A stretch of DNA of 64,000 nt, taken from assembly GCF_003987045.1 (NCBI RefSeq), contig NZ_PIPZ01000002.1:434001-498000 (forward strand), given 5' to 3'. The stretch comes from Pseudidiomarina marina. Lineage in GTDB: Bacteria; Pseudomonadota; Gammaproteobacteria; Enterobacterales; Alteromonadaceae. Below are positions 44,493 to 52,912 of this stretch, piece after piece. Position 1 is the first letter of the stretch. Each line of letters opens with the position of its first letter. The position numbers and the translations under genes are program-made. The notes under the pieces were generated by a model. The model did not search any database and was not told the DNA's origin. It saw only the letters and a program-made list of their open reading frames with translations.

Positions 44493-45053
44493 ATGGACAT
44501 TGATTTTAAGAAATTGGCTCCCTGGAACTGGTTTAAGAAAGAGCAGGAAGAACAACAGAGCACTGCCTCGCTGTCCGTGCAGCGCAATGACCTGCCGGTG
44601 GCAGGCGGTCCCATCCTGCAATTGCATCGCGAGATCGATCGCCTGTTTGACGATGCGTTTCGAGGCTTCGGCTTCCCGGCGCTGGCCATGCCGCGATGGT
44701 CGTCGGAGTGGCCGGACATGCTGAAGCCGGCGCTGGACATTCAAGAAACCGACAAGCAGTACAAGATTTCCTTGGAGGTTCCCGGCGTCGAGGAAAAGGA
44801 CATTCAGATCACGCTCGACAACGACGTGCTGATGGTACGGGGCGAGAAGCGCCAGGAGCAGGAAAAGAAGGAAGGTGGCTTCCATCGCGTCGAACGCTCC
44901 TACGGCAGTTTCCAGCGTGTCCTGAACCTGCCTGACAACGCCGACCAGGAATCGATCAAGGCCGCATTCAAGAACGGCGTGCTCACGATCTCGATGGACA
45001 AGCGCGAGGCCAGTGCGCCTAAGCAGGGCCGCTCGATCCCGATCAACGACTGA
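44493..45053 (+). CDS. hsp20: Small heat-shock protein Hsp20 of the tLST type
   Basis: A 186-residue alpha-crystallin-type holding chaperone that keeps unfolding proteins in a soluble, refoldable state. A flexible N-terminal part (MDIDFKKLAPWNWFKKEQ) precedes the alpha-crystallin domain at residues about 75-165 (PALDIQETDKQYKISLEVPG to AAFKNGVLTISM) with its conserved A-x-x-x-N-G-V-L-like motif. A short tail with Ile-Pro-Ile follows, which serves oligomer assembly. GGAGG lies six bases before the ATG. In the heat-resistance islands of Enterobacteriaceae and Pseudomonas the same gene stands before clpK, as here. Its GC content is much higher than that of the backbone. Confidence 0.93.
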   Translation: MDIDFKKLAPWNWFKKEQEEQQSTASLSVQRNDLPVAGGPILQLHREIDRLFDDAFRGFGFPALAMPRWSSEWPDMLKPALDIQETDKQYKISLEVPGVEEKDIQITLDNDVLMVRGEKRQEQEKKEGGFHRVERSYGSFQRVLNLPDNADQESIKAAFKNGVLTISMDKREASAPKQGRSIPIND

Positions 45054-45150
45054 CGCCGATCGGCTCGTTCTCCACAGAAAAACCAAGTGAAAGGCAAGGC
45101 GCCGTGACCTTCGGTGCCTCGTCAAATGAGTCCTGTTAAGGAGCATCATC

Positions 45151-47991
45151 ATGGTCAGAAAACAATGCCGAATCTGCGGCCAACCCGCCACGGTGCGGGT
45201 GGAAGCCAATCTCAATGGTCGCCACAGCACTATACAGTTGTGTGACGATCACTATCGCCAACTGGTGCGCCAGCAAAAGCGCACCGTCTCACCGCTGGAA
45301 GCCTTGTTCGGCTCGCGCAGCGGGCTGTTCGAAGACTTCCTTGGCAGCGACCTCCTCCGCATCGGTGACGACGCACCGTCCATGGCGGCCGATACCGACG
45401 AGGTCGTCGATGCCTCTTTCGGCGAATCTGCTCCCGCAACGGCGGGCACGGCACGCCGCCGCGGCAGTGGGCTGGCCAGCCGTATCAGCGAACAGTCTGA
45501 GGCCCTGTTGCAGGAGGCCGCCAAACATGCCGCCGAATTTGGCCGCCCCGAAGTCGATACCGAACACCTACTGTTGGCTCTCGCCGACAGCGACGTGGTG
45601 AAGACCATCCTGGGACAATTCAAGATCAAGGTCGATGACCTCAAGCGGCAAATCGAATCCGAAGCCAAGCGTGGCGAGAAGCCGTTTGAGGGCGAAATCG
45701 GCGTATCGCCCCGGGTCAAGGACGCGCTCAGCCGCGCTTTCGTGGCATCCAACGAACTCAGCCACGCCTATGTCGGCCCAGAGCATTTTCTGATCGGGCT
45801 GGCCGAGGAAGGCGAAGGCTTGGCAGCTAACCTGCTGCGCCGTTACGGCCTCACGCCGCAAGCGCTGCGCCAGCAGGTGAGCAAGGTGGTCGGCAAAGGT
45901 GCCGAGGATGGCCGCGCCGAGACGCCGACCAACACGCCCGAGCTGGATAAATACTCGCGAGACCTCACCAAGATGGCGCGCGAGGGCAAACTCGATCCGG
46001 TCATCGGTCGTGCGCAGGAGATCGAGACCACCATCGAGGTGCTGGCCCGGCGCAAGAAAAACAACCCGGTGTTAATCGGTGAGCCCGGCGTCGGCAAGAC
46101 CGCCATTGTCGAAGGACTGGCGCAGCGGATGGTCGCCGGCGAAGTGCCCGAGACGCTGCGCGACAAGCGCCTGGTGGAACTCAACATCAACGCCATGGTG
46201 GCAGGCGCCAAGTACCGCGGCGAGTTCGAGGAGCGCGTGCAGAAGGTGCTCAAGGAAGTGACCGAGCACCAGGGCGAGATGATTCTCTTCATCGACGAGG
46301 TGCACACCATCGTCGGTGCAGGCCAGGGTGGCGGTGAAGGCGGTCTGGACGTCGCCAACGTGTTCAAGCCGATGATGGCGCGCGGCGAACTGAACCTGAT
46401 CGGCGCCACCACGCTCAACGAGTATCAGAAGTACATCGAGAAGGACGCCGCGCTGGAGCGTCGCTTCCAGCCGGTGATGGTGCCCGAGCCAACGGTAGCA
46501 CAGACCATGATGATTCTGCGCGGCCTGCGCGACACCTTCGAGGCGCACCACAAGGTCAGCATCACCGAGGATGCGATCATCGCCGCCGCCGAGTTGTCGG
46601 ACCGCTACATCACCGCGCGCTTTTTGCCTGACAAGGCCATCGACCTGCTCGACCAGGCGGCCGCACGCGTAAAGCTGTCGGCCACGGCCCGCCCGGTGGC
46701 GGTGCAAGAGCTGGAGTCCGAACTGCACCAGCTGCGGCGTGAGCAGGACTATATGGCCTCGCGAAAACAGTACGACAAGGCCGCCGAGCTGGGCAAGCGC
46801 ATCGAGGCCAAGGAGACTGAACTCAAGAAGCTCGTCGAGGAATGGGAACGCGAGCGCGCCTCGGGTAGCGCCGAAGTCAAGGCCGAGCATGTCGCGCAGA
46901 TCGTCTCGCGCCTGACCGGCATTCCGGTCAACGAGCTGACGGTGGAAGAACGCGAGAAGCTGCTGCATCTGGAGCAGCGGCTGCACGAGCGCCTGGTGGG
47001 CCAGGACGAAGCGGTGCGTGCGGTGGCCGATGCCGTGCGGTTGTCGCGGGCGGGCTTGCGCGAGGGCAGCAAGCCGGTGGCGACTTTCCTGTTCCTTGGG
47101 CCGACCGGCGTGGGCAAGACCGAACTCGCCAAGGCGCTGGCCGATTCCATCTATGGCGATGAAGGTGCGCTGCTGCGCATCGACATGTCCGAGTACGGTG
47201 AACGCCATGCCGTGGCACGCTTGGTGGGCGCGCCTCCGGGCTATGTGGGCTATGACGAGGGCGGCCAGCTCACCGAGAAAGTACGGCGCAAACCCTACAG
47301 CGTGTTGTTGCTCGATGAGATCGAAAAAGCGCACCCCGATGTCTACAACATCCTGCTGCAGGTATTCGACGACGGGCGGCTTACCGACGGCAAGGGCCGG
47401 GTGGTGGATTTCACCAATACCATCATCATCGCCACCTCGAACTTGGGCTCGGACATCATCCAGCGTCGGCTGAAGGCCCGTAGCGCCGGCGGCGAGGAAT
47501 ACGTGAAGACCAAGTCTGAGGTGATGGACGTGCTGCGCGGACACTTCCGCCCCGAGTTCCTCAACCGCATCGACGAGATCATCGTCTTCCATGCGCTGGG
47601 CAAGGAGGAGATCCGCCATATCGTCGGCCTGCAGCTCGATCGCGTGGCGCGCAACGCCGCCAGCCAGGGCGTGACGTTAACCTTCGACCAGACCTTGATC
47701 GACCACTTCGCGGAGGAAGGCTACAAACCCGAGTTCGGCGCGCGCGAGCTCAAGCGGCTGATCCGCAGCGAGCTGGAAACCGCGCTGGCACGCGAAATGC
47801 TCGGTGGTGGCATCGGCAAGGCCGATCACGCCAGTGCCCGCTGGGATGACAAGGCCGAACGGGTGGTCTTCGAGCGCCAGGAGCCACCCGCGAAGCCGGC
47901 CGAGCCCGATGCCGCGAACGTGGCCGAGGCACCGCCGAACGGCGAGAGCAAGGTTACGCGCAAGAAGAAGCCGGCGGGCGGCGAATCTTGA
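45151..47991 (+). CDS. clpK: ClpK/ClpG-type AAA+ protein disaggregase
   Basis: A 946-residue Hsp100 ATPase that gives heat resistance in Klebsiella, E. coli and Pseudomonas islands. Layout: a Cys-rich zinc-binding N-terminus (CRICGQPA and CDDH), a linker, a double Clp_N domain (residues about 105-250), AAA1 with Walker A GEPGVGKT and Walker B LFIDEVH, a short coiled middle segment ([16 protein letters not shown]) as in ClpC/ClpE rather than the long ClpB one, AAA2 with GPTGVGKT and LLDEIEKAH, and a basic/acidic C-terminal extension. I find no ClpP-binding Ile/Leu-Gly-Phe loop in AAA2, which fits a stand-alone disaggregase. It follows hsp20 by 97 bases with AAGGAG before the ATG. Confidence 0.95.
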   Translation: MVRKQCRICGQPATVRVEANLNGRHSTIQLCDDHYRQLVRQQKRTVSPLEALFGSRSGLFEDFLGSDLLRIGDDAPSMAADTDEVVDASFGESAPATAGTARRRGSGLASRISEQSEALLQEAAKHAAEFGRPEVDTEHLLLALADSDVVKTILGQFKIKVDDLKRQIESEAKRGEKPFEGEIGVSPRVKDALSRAFVASNELSHAYVGPEHFLIGLAEEGEGLAANLLRRYGLTPQALRQQVSKVVGKGAEDGRAETPTNTPELDKYSRDLTKMAREGKLDPVIGRAQEIETTIEVLARRKKNNPVLIGEPGVGKTAIVEGLAQRMVAGEVPETLRDKRLVELNINAMVAGAKYRGEFEERVQKVLKEVTEHQGEMILFIDEVHTIVGAGQGGGEGGLDVANVFKPMMARGELNLIGATTLNEYQKYIEKDAALERRFQPVMVPEPTVAQTMMILRGLRDTFEAHHKVSITEDAIIAAAELSDRYITARFLPDKAIDLLDQAAARVKLSATARPVAVQELESELHQLRREQDYMASRKQYDKAAELGKRIEAKETELKKLVEEWERERASGSAEVKAEHVAQIVSRLTGIPVNELTVEEREKLLHLEQRLHERLVGQDEAVRAVADAVRLSRAGLREGSKPVATFLFLGPTGVGKTELAKALADSIYGDEGALLRIDMSEYGERHAVARLVGAPPGYVGYDEGGQLTEKVRRKPYSVLLLDEIEKAHPDVYNILLQVFDDGRLTDGKGRVVDFTNTIIIATSNLGSDIIQRRLKARSAGGEEYVKTKSEVMDVLRGHFRPEFLNRIDEIIVFHALGKEEIRHIVGLQLDRVARNAASQGVTLTFDQTLIDHFAEEGYKPEFGARELKRLIRSELETALAREMLGGGIGKADHASARWDDKAERVVFERQEPPAKPAEPDAANVAEAPPNGESKVTRKKKPAGGES

Positions 47992-48193
47992 GCAATCTTG
48001 AGCGATGGGAGGCTGTCGTGTCCGACCCCAACGGGCTGACATGGGCAGCCACCGTCGTGGTGTCGCTGGCGGTCGCTGAATCGACTCAGACACGCATCGA
48101 CCAAGCCACCAATCGCGTGCCAGCCAACAAGTTGGCAGAGAAGCCCAATTGCGTGCAGTGCCAGCACCTCTTTTCACCGGAGACCCCATCGAG

Positions 48194-50668
48194 ATGACCA
48201 CAGCGTCGGTAGAGGACATCACCGATCTCAGGAGGATCGAGCAGGCGCTGAACTCTATGCGCCTACAGCGAGAAGAGTTGGCCAGCCACGTTCCCGGTAT
48301 GCTTTACCAATACCGTCTTCGTCCGGACGGCAGCTCGCACTTCCCTTATGCCAGCGCGAAGATACGGGAAATATACGGGGTTGCACCGGAGGATGTTGTT
48401 GAAGATGCCACTCCTGCGTTCGCTGCGCTCCATCCTGAAGACCGCGACCGTGTGCATGAAACCATACAGGCGTCGGGGCAGTCACTCGCGCTTTGGCATG
48501 ACGAGTACCGGGTGCAGTTTCCAGACGGTCGGGTGATCTGGGTCGAAGGCGAGGCGTCGCCTGAAGCCATGCCTGATGGGAGCATCCTCTGGCACGGCTA
48601 TATCCATGATGTCACCTCACGCAGAAGATCCGCGGAAGAGCTTCGCCTTGCGGCTAAAGTTTTTGAGCACGCAGGAGAGGGCATCCTCGTTACGGACGCT
48701 CAAGGCCACATTGCCAACGTCAATCGGGCGTTTTCCGTGATCACTGGTTATTCGCGGGAGGAAGTAATGGGCCAGACACCTCGTCTGCTCGAGTCCGATC
48801 GCTATGAAGATGAGTTCTATCAGACCGTTTGGCAGGCTCTGCGTGAGCACGACTACTGGCACGGAGAGCTCTGGTGCCGACGCAAGAACGGCAGTCAGTT
48901 TGCCGCGCTGCTGACGATCAGCGCAGTCCCGGATATGCGGGGCAATATCGAGCATTACGCAGCCATGTTTTCCGACATCACACCGCTGAAGGAGAACCAG
49001 CAACAGCTTGAACGCGTTGCTCATTACGACCTGCTCACCGGCTTGCCCAATCGACTATTGCTTGGAGACCGCCTTAAGCAGGCCATTCGTCAGGCACGTC
49101 GGCGTGGCATGCACCTGGCGGTTGTCTTCATCGATCTGGATGGGTTCAAGAAGGTCAACGACCAGCACGGCCACGGAGTCGGCGACAAATTGCTTTCCGT
49201 CCTGTCCAGGCGTATGACGCAGGTGTTGCGCGAAGGCGATACCTTGGCCCGTCTTGGTGGTGATGAGTTTGTCGCTATTCTGCTCGACCTGCCGGATATT
49301 TCCGTCAGCGTACCGATTCTCGATCGCCTGATCGAGGTGGCTGCACAGCCCGTACCGATTGGTGACGCACTGTGCGAGGTGAGCGCGAGTATCGGTGTGA
49401 GCTACTACCCGCAAGGCGAAGATATCGACGCCGACCAACTGCTGCGGCAGGCAGATCAGGCTATGTATCGTGCCAAGCAAGCCGGCAAGAATCGATATCA
49501 CGTTTTCGATACGGAGAAGGATCGTACACTGCGCACCCGTCACGAAGGATTTGACAGCATAGAGAATGCACTTGCCAATGGGCAGTTTCTGCTTTATTAC
49601 CAACCTAAGGTCAACATGCGCACCGGTGAGGTGCTGGGCGCCGAAGCCTTGATCCGCTGGCAACATCCGACGCGTGGCTTGTTATCTCCTGCCTCCTTCA
49701 TACCGATCATTGAGAACCATCCGCTCGGGATTGACGTGGGGGAATGGACCATCGAGGCTGCACTGACCCAGATCGAAGTTTGGCGCAAGGCCGGCCTTCA
49801 TGTCCCGATTAGCGTGAATATCGGTGCGCGGCACTTGCTGCAACCGGACTTCATCACGCATCTACGGGGTATGTTGTCACGTCATCCCGGCGCCCAGCCG
49901 CAAGACCTTGAGCTGGAAATCCTCGAAACCAGCGCCGTGGAGGACTTCGTTCAAGTGTCTCAGTTGATGGCGCAGTGCGAGAGGATGGGGTTGCGTTTTG
50001 CCCTCGACGATTTCGGCAGCGGCTATTCATCGCTGGCCTATCTGAAGCGCCTGCCCGCGCACCTGCTCAAGATCGACCAAGGTTTTATACGCGACATGCT
50101 CGAGGATCCGGACGATATCGCCATCCTGGATGCGCTGCTGGCACTGGCAAGGTCGTTTGGCAGGAACTGCATCGCGGAGGGAGTCGAATCCATTCGGCAT
50201 GGTGAAATGCTGCTGCGTATGGGATGCGAGTGGGGCCAGGGTTATGCCATCGGGCATCCGATGCCGGCGCATGAATTCGAGCAATGGCTACACACCTGGC
50301 AGGTACCCTTATCCTGGAAGGGATTCAAACCTGACAGTCGCTCCGCGCTGCCCGTACCGTTCACATACGTCGACCACCGGGTCTGGATTTCCCAGATGAT
50401 CGACTATCTGTCAGGTAAGACCCAAGTGCCGCCTCAACCCGAAGCACTCCAATACTGGCGGGATCAAAGTGGCCGCCCTACGTTCTTCGGCAAGGACCCT
50501 GATGATCAGGTCGATGTCCTGCATCAGAGCATCCAGCAGTTAACGCACACCCTGAGTGAAATGAAAAATACCGGCCGTGTCGAGGCATTGAGGGCGGGTA
50601 TCGACAAGTTGCAACATTTGCAGGCGGATCTGCTGGAGTTGCTGCCGCCAGACCAGAAGCCGGATTGA
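48194..50668 (+). CDS. PAS-PAS-GGDEF-EAL cyclic-di-GMP enzyme, probably 5'-truncated
   Basis: Makes and/or degrades c-di-GMP. From the ATG at 48194 (GGAG ten bases upstream) it has 824 residues; a TTG at 48149 would give 839. Numbering from the TTG: PAS domains at about 40-160 and 165-282; GGDEF with RLGGDEF at 368-374 and an intact RxxD inhibitory site (REGD, 361-364); EAL with E499 in GAEALIRW, N557, DDFGSG at 620-625, K641 and E681, all intact; then a C-terminal helical part (735-835) like a chemoreceptor zinc-binding (CZB) domain whose expected Cys is absent. The first residues (LFTGDPIEMTTASVEDITDL) look like the tail of a further PAS/PAC motif, so the gene probably lost its 5' end. There is no transmembrane segment. 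Confidence 0.9.
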   Translation: MTTASVEDITDLRRIEQALNSMRLQREELASHVPGMLYQYRLRPDGSSHFPYASAKIREIYGVAPEDVVEDATPAFAALHPEDRDRVHETIQASGQSLALWHDEYRVQFPDGRVIWVEGEASPEAMPDGSILWHGYIHDVTSRRRSAEELRLAAKVFEHAGEGILVTDAQGHIANVNRAFSVITGYSREEVMGQTPRLLESDRYEDEFYQTVWQALREHDYWHGELWCRRKNGSQFAALLTISAVPDMRGNIEHYAAMFSDITPLKENQQQLERVAHYDLLTGLPNRLLLGDRLKQAIRQARRRGMHLAVVFIDLDGFKKVNDQHGHGVGDKLLSVLSRRMTQVLREGDTLARLGGDEFVAILLDLPDISVSVPILDRLIEVAAQPVPIGDALCEVSASIGVSYYPQGEDIDADQLLRQADQAMYRAKQAGKNRYHVFDTEKDRTLRTRHEGFDSIENALANGQFLLYYQPKVNMRTGEVLGAEALIRWQHPTRGLLSPASFIPIIENHPLGIDVGEWTIEAALTQIEVWRKAGLHVPISVNIGARHLLQPDFITHLRGMLSRHPGAQPQDLELEILETSAVEDFVQVSQLMAQCERMGLRFALDDFGSGYSSLAYLKRLPAHLLKIDQGFIRDMLEDPDDIAILDALLALARSFGRNCIAEGVESIRHGEMLLRMGCEWGQGYAIGHPMPAHEFEQWLHTWQVPLSWKGFKPDSRSALPVPFTYVDHRVWISQMIDYLSGKTQVPPQPEALQYWRDQSGRPTFFGKDPDDQVDVLHQSIQQLTHTLSEMKNTGRVEALRAGIDKLQHLQADLLELLPPDQKPD

Positions 50669-50770
50669 TGCCATGCACGGGACAAAGGGTTGACGTGCAA
50701 AAGGCTGATCGAGTCGTCTTCTCGCACTCCCCGTTCCATTAACGTTTCATTGAAAGAGAGAGCAACGCTT

Positions 50771-51241
50771 ATGCATAAAGAATCTGACCACACGACCCTT
50801 GACGAGATGCGCGCCCAGTGGCGGTTGATGACGGTTTACGAGCGCTTCGAGCAGGTCATCGCCCTCGTTCTGTCGGCGGTCATTGCCGTCATCATCGTGG
50901 TGTCGCTGTTCCAGCTGATCGCTATCGTCTTCACGCTGCTGGTCCTCGATGCCTTCAATCCCCTGGATCACAAGGTATTCCAGAAGGTGTTCGGCATGAT
51001 CATGACGCTCCTGATCGCGATGGAATTCAAGCATTCCATCGTGCGCGTGGCGCTGCGTAAGGAAAGCATCATCCAGGTCAAGACCGTCATTCTGATCGCA
51101 ATCCTGGCACTGGCCCGCAAGTTCATCATCCTTGCCCCCGACGTTGATCCTGCCAAACTGGCCGCCCTGGCGGGGACGATACTAGCCTTGGGTCTGACCT
51201 ATTGGCTCATGCGTGAACGCGACGACCGGATGAGCGAGTAA
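50771..51241 (+). CDS. psiE: PsiE-family membrane protein
   Basis: A 156-residue inner-membrane protein of the PsiE (phosphate-starvation-inducible E) family, with four predicted helices (ALVLSAVIAVIIVVSLFQLI, VFGMIMTLLIAMEF, VKTVILIAILALARKFII, LAALAGTILALGLTYWLM) and the family motif MEFKHSIV. The ATG at 50771 follows GAGAG; a TTG at 50690 in frame would add 27 atypical residues. PsiE is a constant part of heat-resistance islands, where it helps survival under heat or oxidative stress by an unknown mechanism. It lies 102 bases after the c-di-GMP enzyme gene. Confidence 0.9.
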   Translation: MHKESDHTTLDEMRAQWRLMTVYERFEQVIALVLSAVIAVIIVVSLFQLIAIVFTLLVLDAFNPLDHKVFQKVFGMIMTLLIAMEFKHSIVRVALRKESIIQVKTVILIAILALARKFIILAPDVDPAKLAALAGTILALGLTYWLMRERDDRMSE

Positions 51242-51248
51242 TTGGACC

Positions 51249-51413
51249 ATGACTCTTTATAGTCTAGACGATCGACACGATGCCAGATCGAGGCACCGCT
51301 GGCTCAATCGCTTTCAAACCTTGTTGCTGGTTTTGACCCTGCTGAAGGTCGTTCGCCCCGATTTGTCCGCCACGCCGGGGCCTGAGCGGCCTTTTGGCGT
51401 TAAATCACTCTAA
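51249..51413 (+). CDS. Possible 54-residue small protein between psiE and degP
   Basis: An open frame from ATG at 51249 to TAA at 51413 fills the gap between psiE and the protease gene. It starts eight bases after the psiE stop, so translation could be coupled, and its own stop lies just before the AGGAG of the next gene. The product (MTLYSLDDRHDARSRHRWLN...) has a basic start and one short hydrophobic stretch (FQTLLLVLTLLKVV). There is no strong ribosome-binding site and GC-rich DNA favours chance frames. Confidence 0.35.
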   Translation: MTLYSLDDRHDARSRHRWLNRFQTLLLVLTLLKVVRPDLSATPGPERPFGVKSL

Positions 51414-51426
51414 AGGAGCTTCCGTC

Positions 51427-52581
51427 ATGTCTTCCCCCAGTCCTTACCTACAACGCCCAGCACCGGATCATTTCGTCCGGCGCTGGCTCGTCATCACTGC
51501 GTGCGTTGCAGCACTCATGTTGTTCTGGCAGTTCCTGCCCGCCATCGAAGCCTGGTTCAGCCCGCGCCAAGCCGCTGAGCGCACCGTCACGCCGCGTGGC
51601 GATCTGGCCGCTGACGAACAGGCCACCATCGAACTGTTCGAAAAATCACGCGCCTCGGTGGTCTACATCACCACCGCGCAGCTAGTGCACGACGTCTGGA
51701 CGCGCAATGTCTTCTCCGTGCCCCGCGGCACGGGATCGGGCTTCATTTGGGACGACGCCGGCCACGTGGTGACCAACTTCCACGTGATCCAGGGGGCATC
51801 GTCTGCCACGGTCAAACTGGCCGACGGTCGCGATTATCAGGCTGCGCTTGTTGGCGCCAGTCCTGCCCACGACATCGCGGTACTCAAGATTGGCGTCGGC
51901 TTCAAGCGCCCGCCGGCGGTGCCGGTGGGCACCAGTGCTGATCTCAAGGTGGGGCAAAAGGTCTTTGCCATTGGCAATCCCTTCGGGCTCGACTGGACGC
52001 TCACCACTGGCATCGTTTCCGCGCTCGAGCGCACGCTCGACGGCGAAGGTGGCGGCCCTGCCATCGAGCACCTGATCCAGACCGACGCCGCTATCAACCC
52101 CGGCAATTCCGGTGGCCCGCTGCTCGATTCGGCTGGGCGGCTGATCGGCATCAATACCGCCATCTACAGTCCGTCTGGCGCCTCGGCCGGCATCGGCTTT
52201 GCAGTGCCCGTCGATACCGTCATGCGCGTGGTGCCGCAACTCATAAAGACCGGCAAGTACATCCGTCCGGCGCTGGGCATCGAGGTGGATGAGCAGCTCA
52301 ACACGCGTCTGCAGGCGCTGACCGGCAGTAAGGGCGTATTCGTATTGCGCGTGACGCCGGGCTCGGCGGCGCACAGGGCCGGGCTCGTCGGCGTCGAGGT
52401 CACCGCCGGCGGCATCGTGCCCGGCGATCGCATTTTCAGCATCGACGGTATCGCCGTCGACGACGTCACCACATTACAGGCCCGGCTAGACGACAAGCAT
52501 GTTGGAGATGTTGTGGTCTTGTTAGTGGAGCGGGCCGGCAAGACTCGCGAGATGCTTGTGGAACTACAACCGGGAGTTTGA
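51427..52581 (+). CDS. degP: DegP/HtrA-like serine protease of the tLST
   Basis: A 384-residue trypsin-like protease with one N-terminal membrane anchor (WLVITACVAALMLFWQFLP), acting in the periplasm on misfolded proteins. The catalytic triad is visible: His in VVTNFHVIQGA, Asp in AHDIAVLKIG and Ser in INPGNSGGPLL. A single PDZ domain follows (residues about 290-380, AHRAGLVGVEVT to VLLVERAGK), so it resembles DegS/HhoA more than two-PDZ DegP. The ATG at 51427 follows AAAGGAG; an upstream in-frame start would add 11 residues. It is the last gene of the cassette. Confidence 0.93.
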   Translation: MSSPSPYLQRPAPDHFVRRWLVITACVAALMLFWQFLPAIEAWFSPRQAAERTVTPRGDLAADEQATIELFEKSRASVVYITTAQLVHDVWTRNVFSVPRGTGSGFIWDDAGHVVTNFHVIQGASSATVKLADGRDYQAALVGASPAHDIAVLKIGVGFKRPPAVPVGTSADLKVGQKVFAIGNPFGLDWTLTTGIVSALERTLDGEGGGPAIEHLIQTDAAINPGNSGGPLLDSAGRLIGINTAIYSPSGASAGIGFAVPVDTVMRVVPQLIKTGKYIRPALGIEVDEQLNTRLQALTGSKGVFVLRVTPGSAAHRAGLVGVEVTAGGIVPGDRIFSIDGIAVDDVTTLQARLDDKHVGDVVVLLVERAGKTREMLVELQPGV

Positions 52582-52912
52582 TGGAAAGTGGGTCATGGAT
52601 CTGCACAGCGAAGCAGCCAAGCGACTTCAGCCTTGTGCCGAACTACGAGCCCTAGCTAGTGCAGTGGGGGGAAGGCTGTTTAGGTTAAATGGGATATTTA
52701 CACCCAGTCTCCCACTTATCCCGGTTTGGGATTGGGTGATCAGGAGCCGGTTCTGAAAAAAACACAAATATTTGCACTTTTTTCGCAGTTTTTTTGCACT
52801 CCGTAGGTGCTCCAAAATATTTATACGTTATTGTTTTTAAATAGTATGTTAGATTCTGCATCGGGAAATAACCGAACTCTCGATACCAATAAAACCAAAA
52901 AGTGAGAACACC
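52582..52912. other. Right island edge and symporter upstream region; hairpin at 52701-52738
   Basis: GC content falls near 52.63-52.76 kb, marking the island edge. A two-part inverted repeat lies at 52701-52738: CACCCA pairs with TGGGTG and, inside, TCCCA with TGGGA around CTTATCCCGGTT. It could end the cassette transcript or be part of an element end. Past 52750 the DNA is AT-rich, with the second TTTTTTTGCA copy at 52789-52798 and probably the symporter promoter. No coding frame is convincing. Confidence 0.45.
52789..52798. repeat. Ten-base direct repeat at the right island edge
   Basis: TTTTTTTGCA, same orientation as the copy at 43431-43440. The 9.35 kb between the copies contains all of the foreign DNA. 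Confidence 0.3.

Noticed and set aside
44379-45230. A 283-codon minus-strand frame opposite hsp20
   Set aside because: Arg/Leu/His-rich product of GC-rich antisense DNA, no known motif, opposite a clear Hsp20 gene.
46072-47619. A 515-codon open frame on the minus strand inside clpK
   Set aside because: It lies wholly opposite the AAA+ domains of clpK; long antisense frames are common in GC-rich genes. No motif, signal or ribosome-binding site supports it.
47988-48197. Open frame between clpK and the c-di-GMP enzyme gene (TTG start, two Cys in CVQC)
   Set aside because: It begins with a TTG overlapping the clpK stop, has no ribosome-binding site of its own and overlaps the next gene; more likely leftover DNA from a truncation.
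51682-52374. A 230-codon minus-strand frame opposite the DegP-like gene
   Set aside because: Composition is that of a mirror frame of a GC-rich gene; the protease triad on the other strand explains the DNA.
52556-52756. Frame of 66 codons across the end of the island
   Set aside because: It starts within degP, spans the composition boundary and has no ribosome-binding site.
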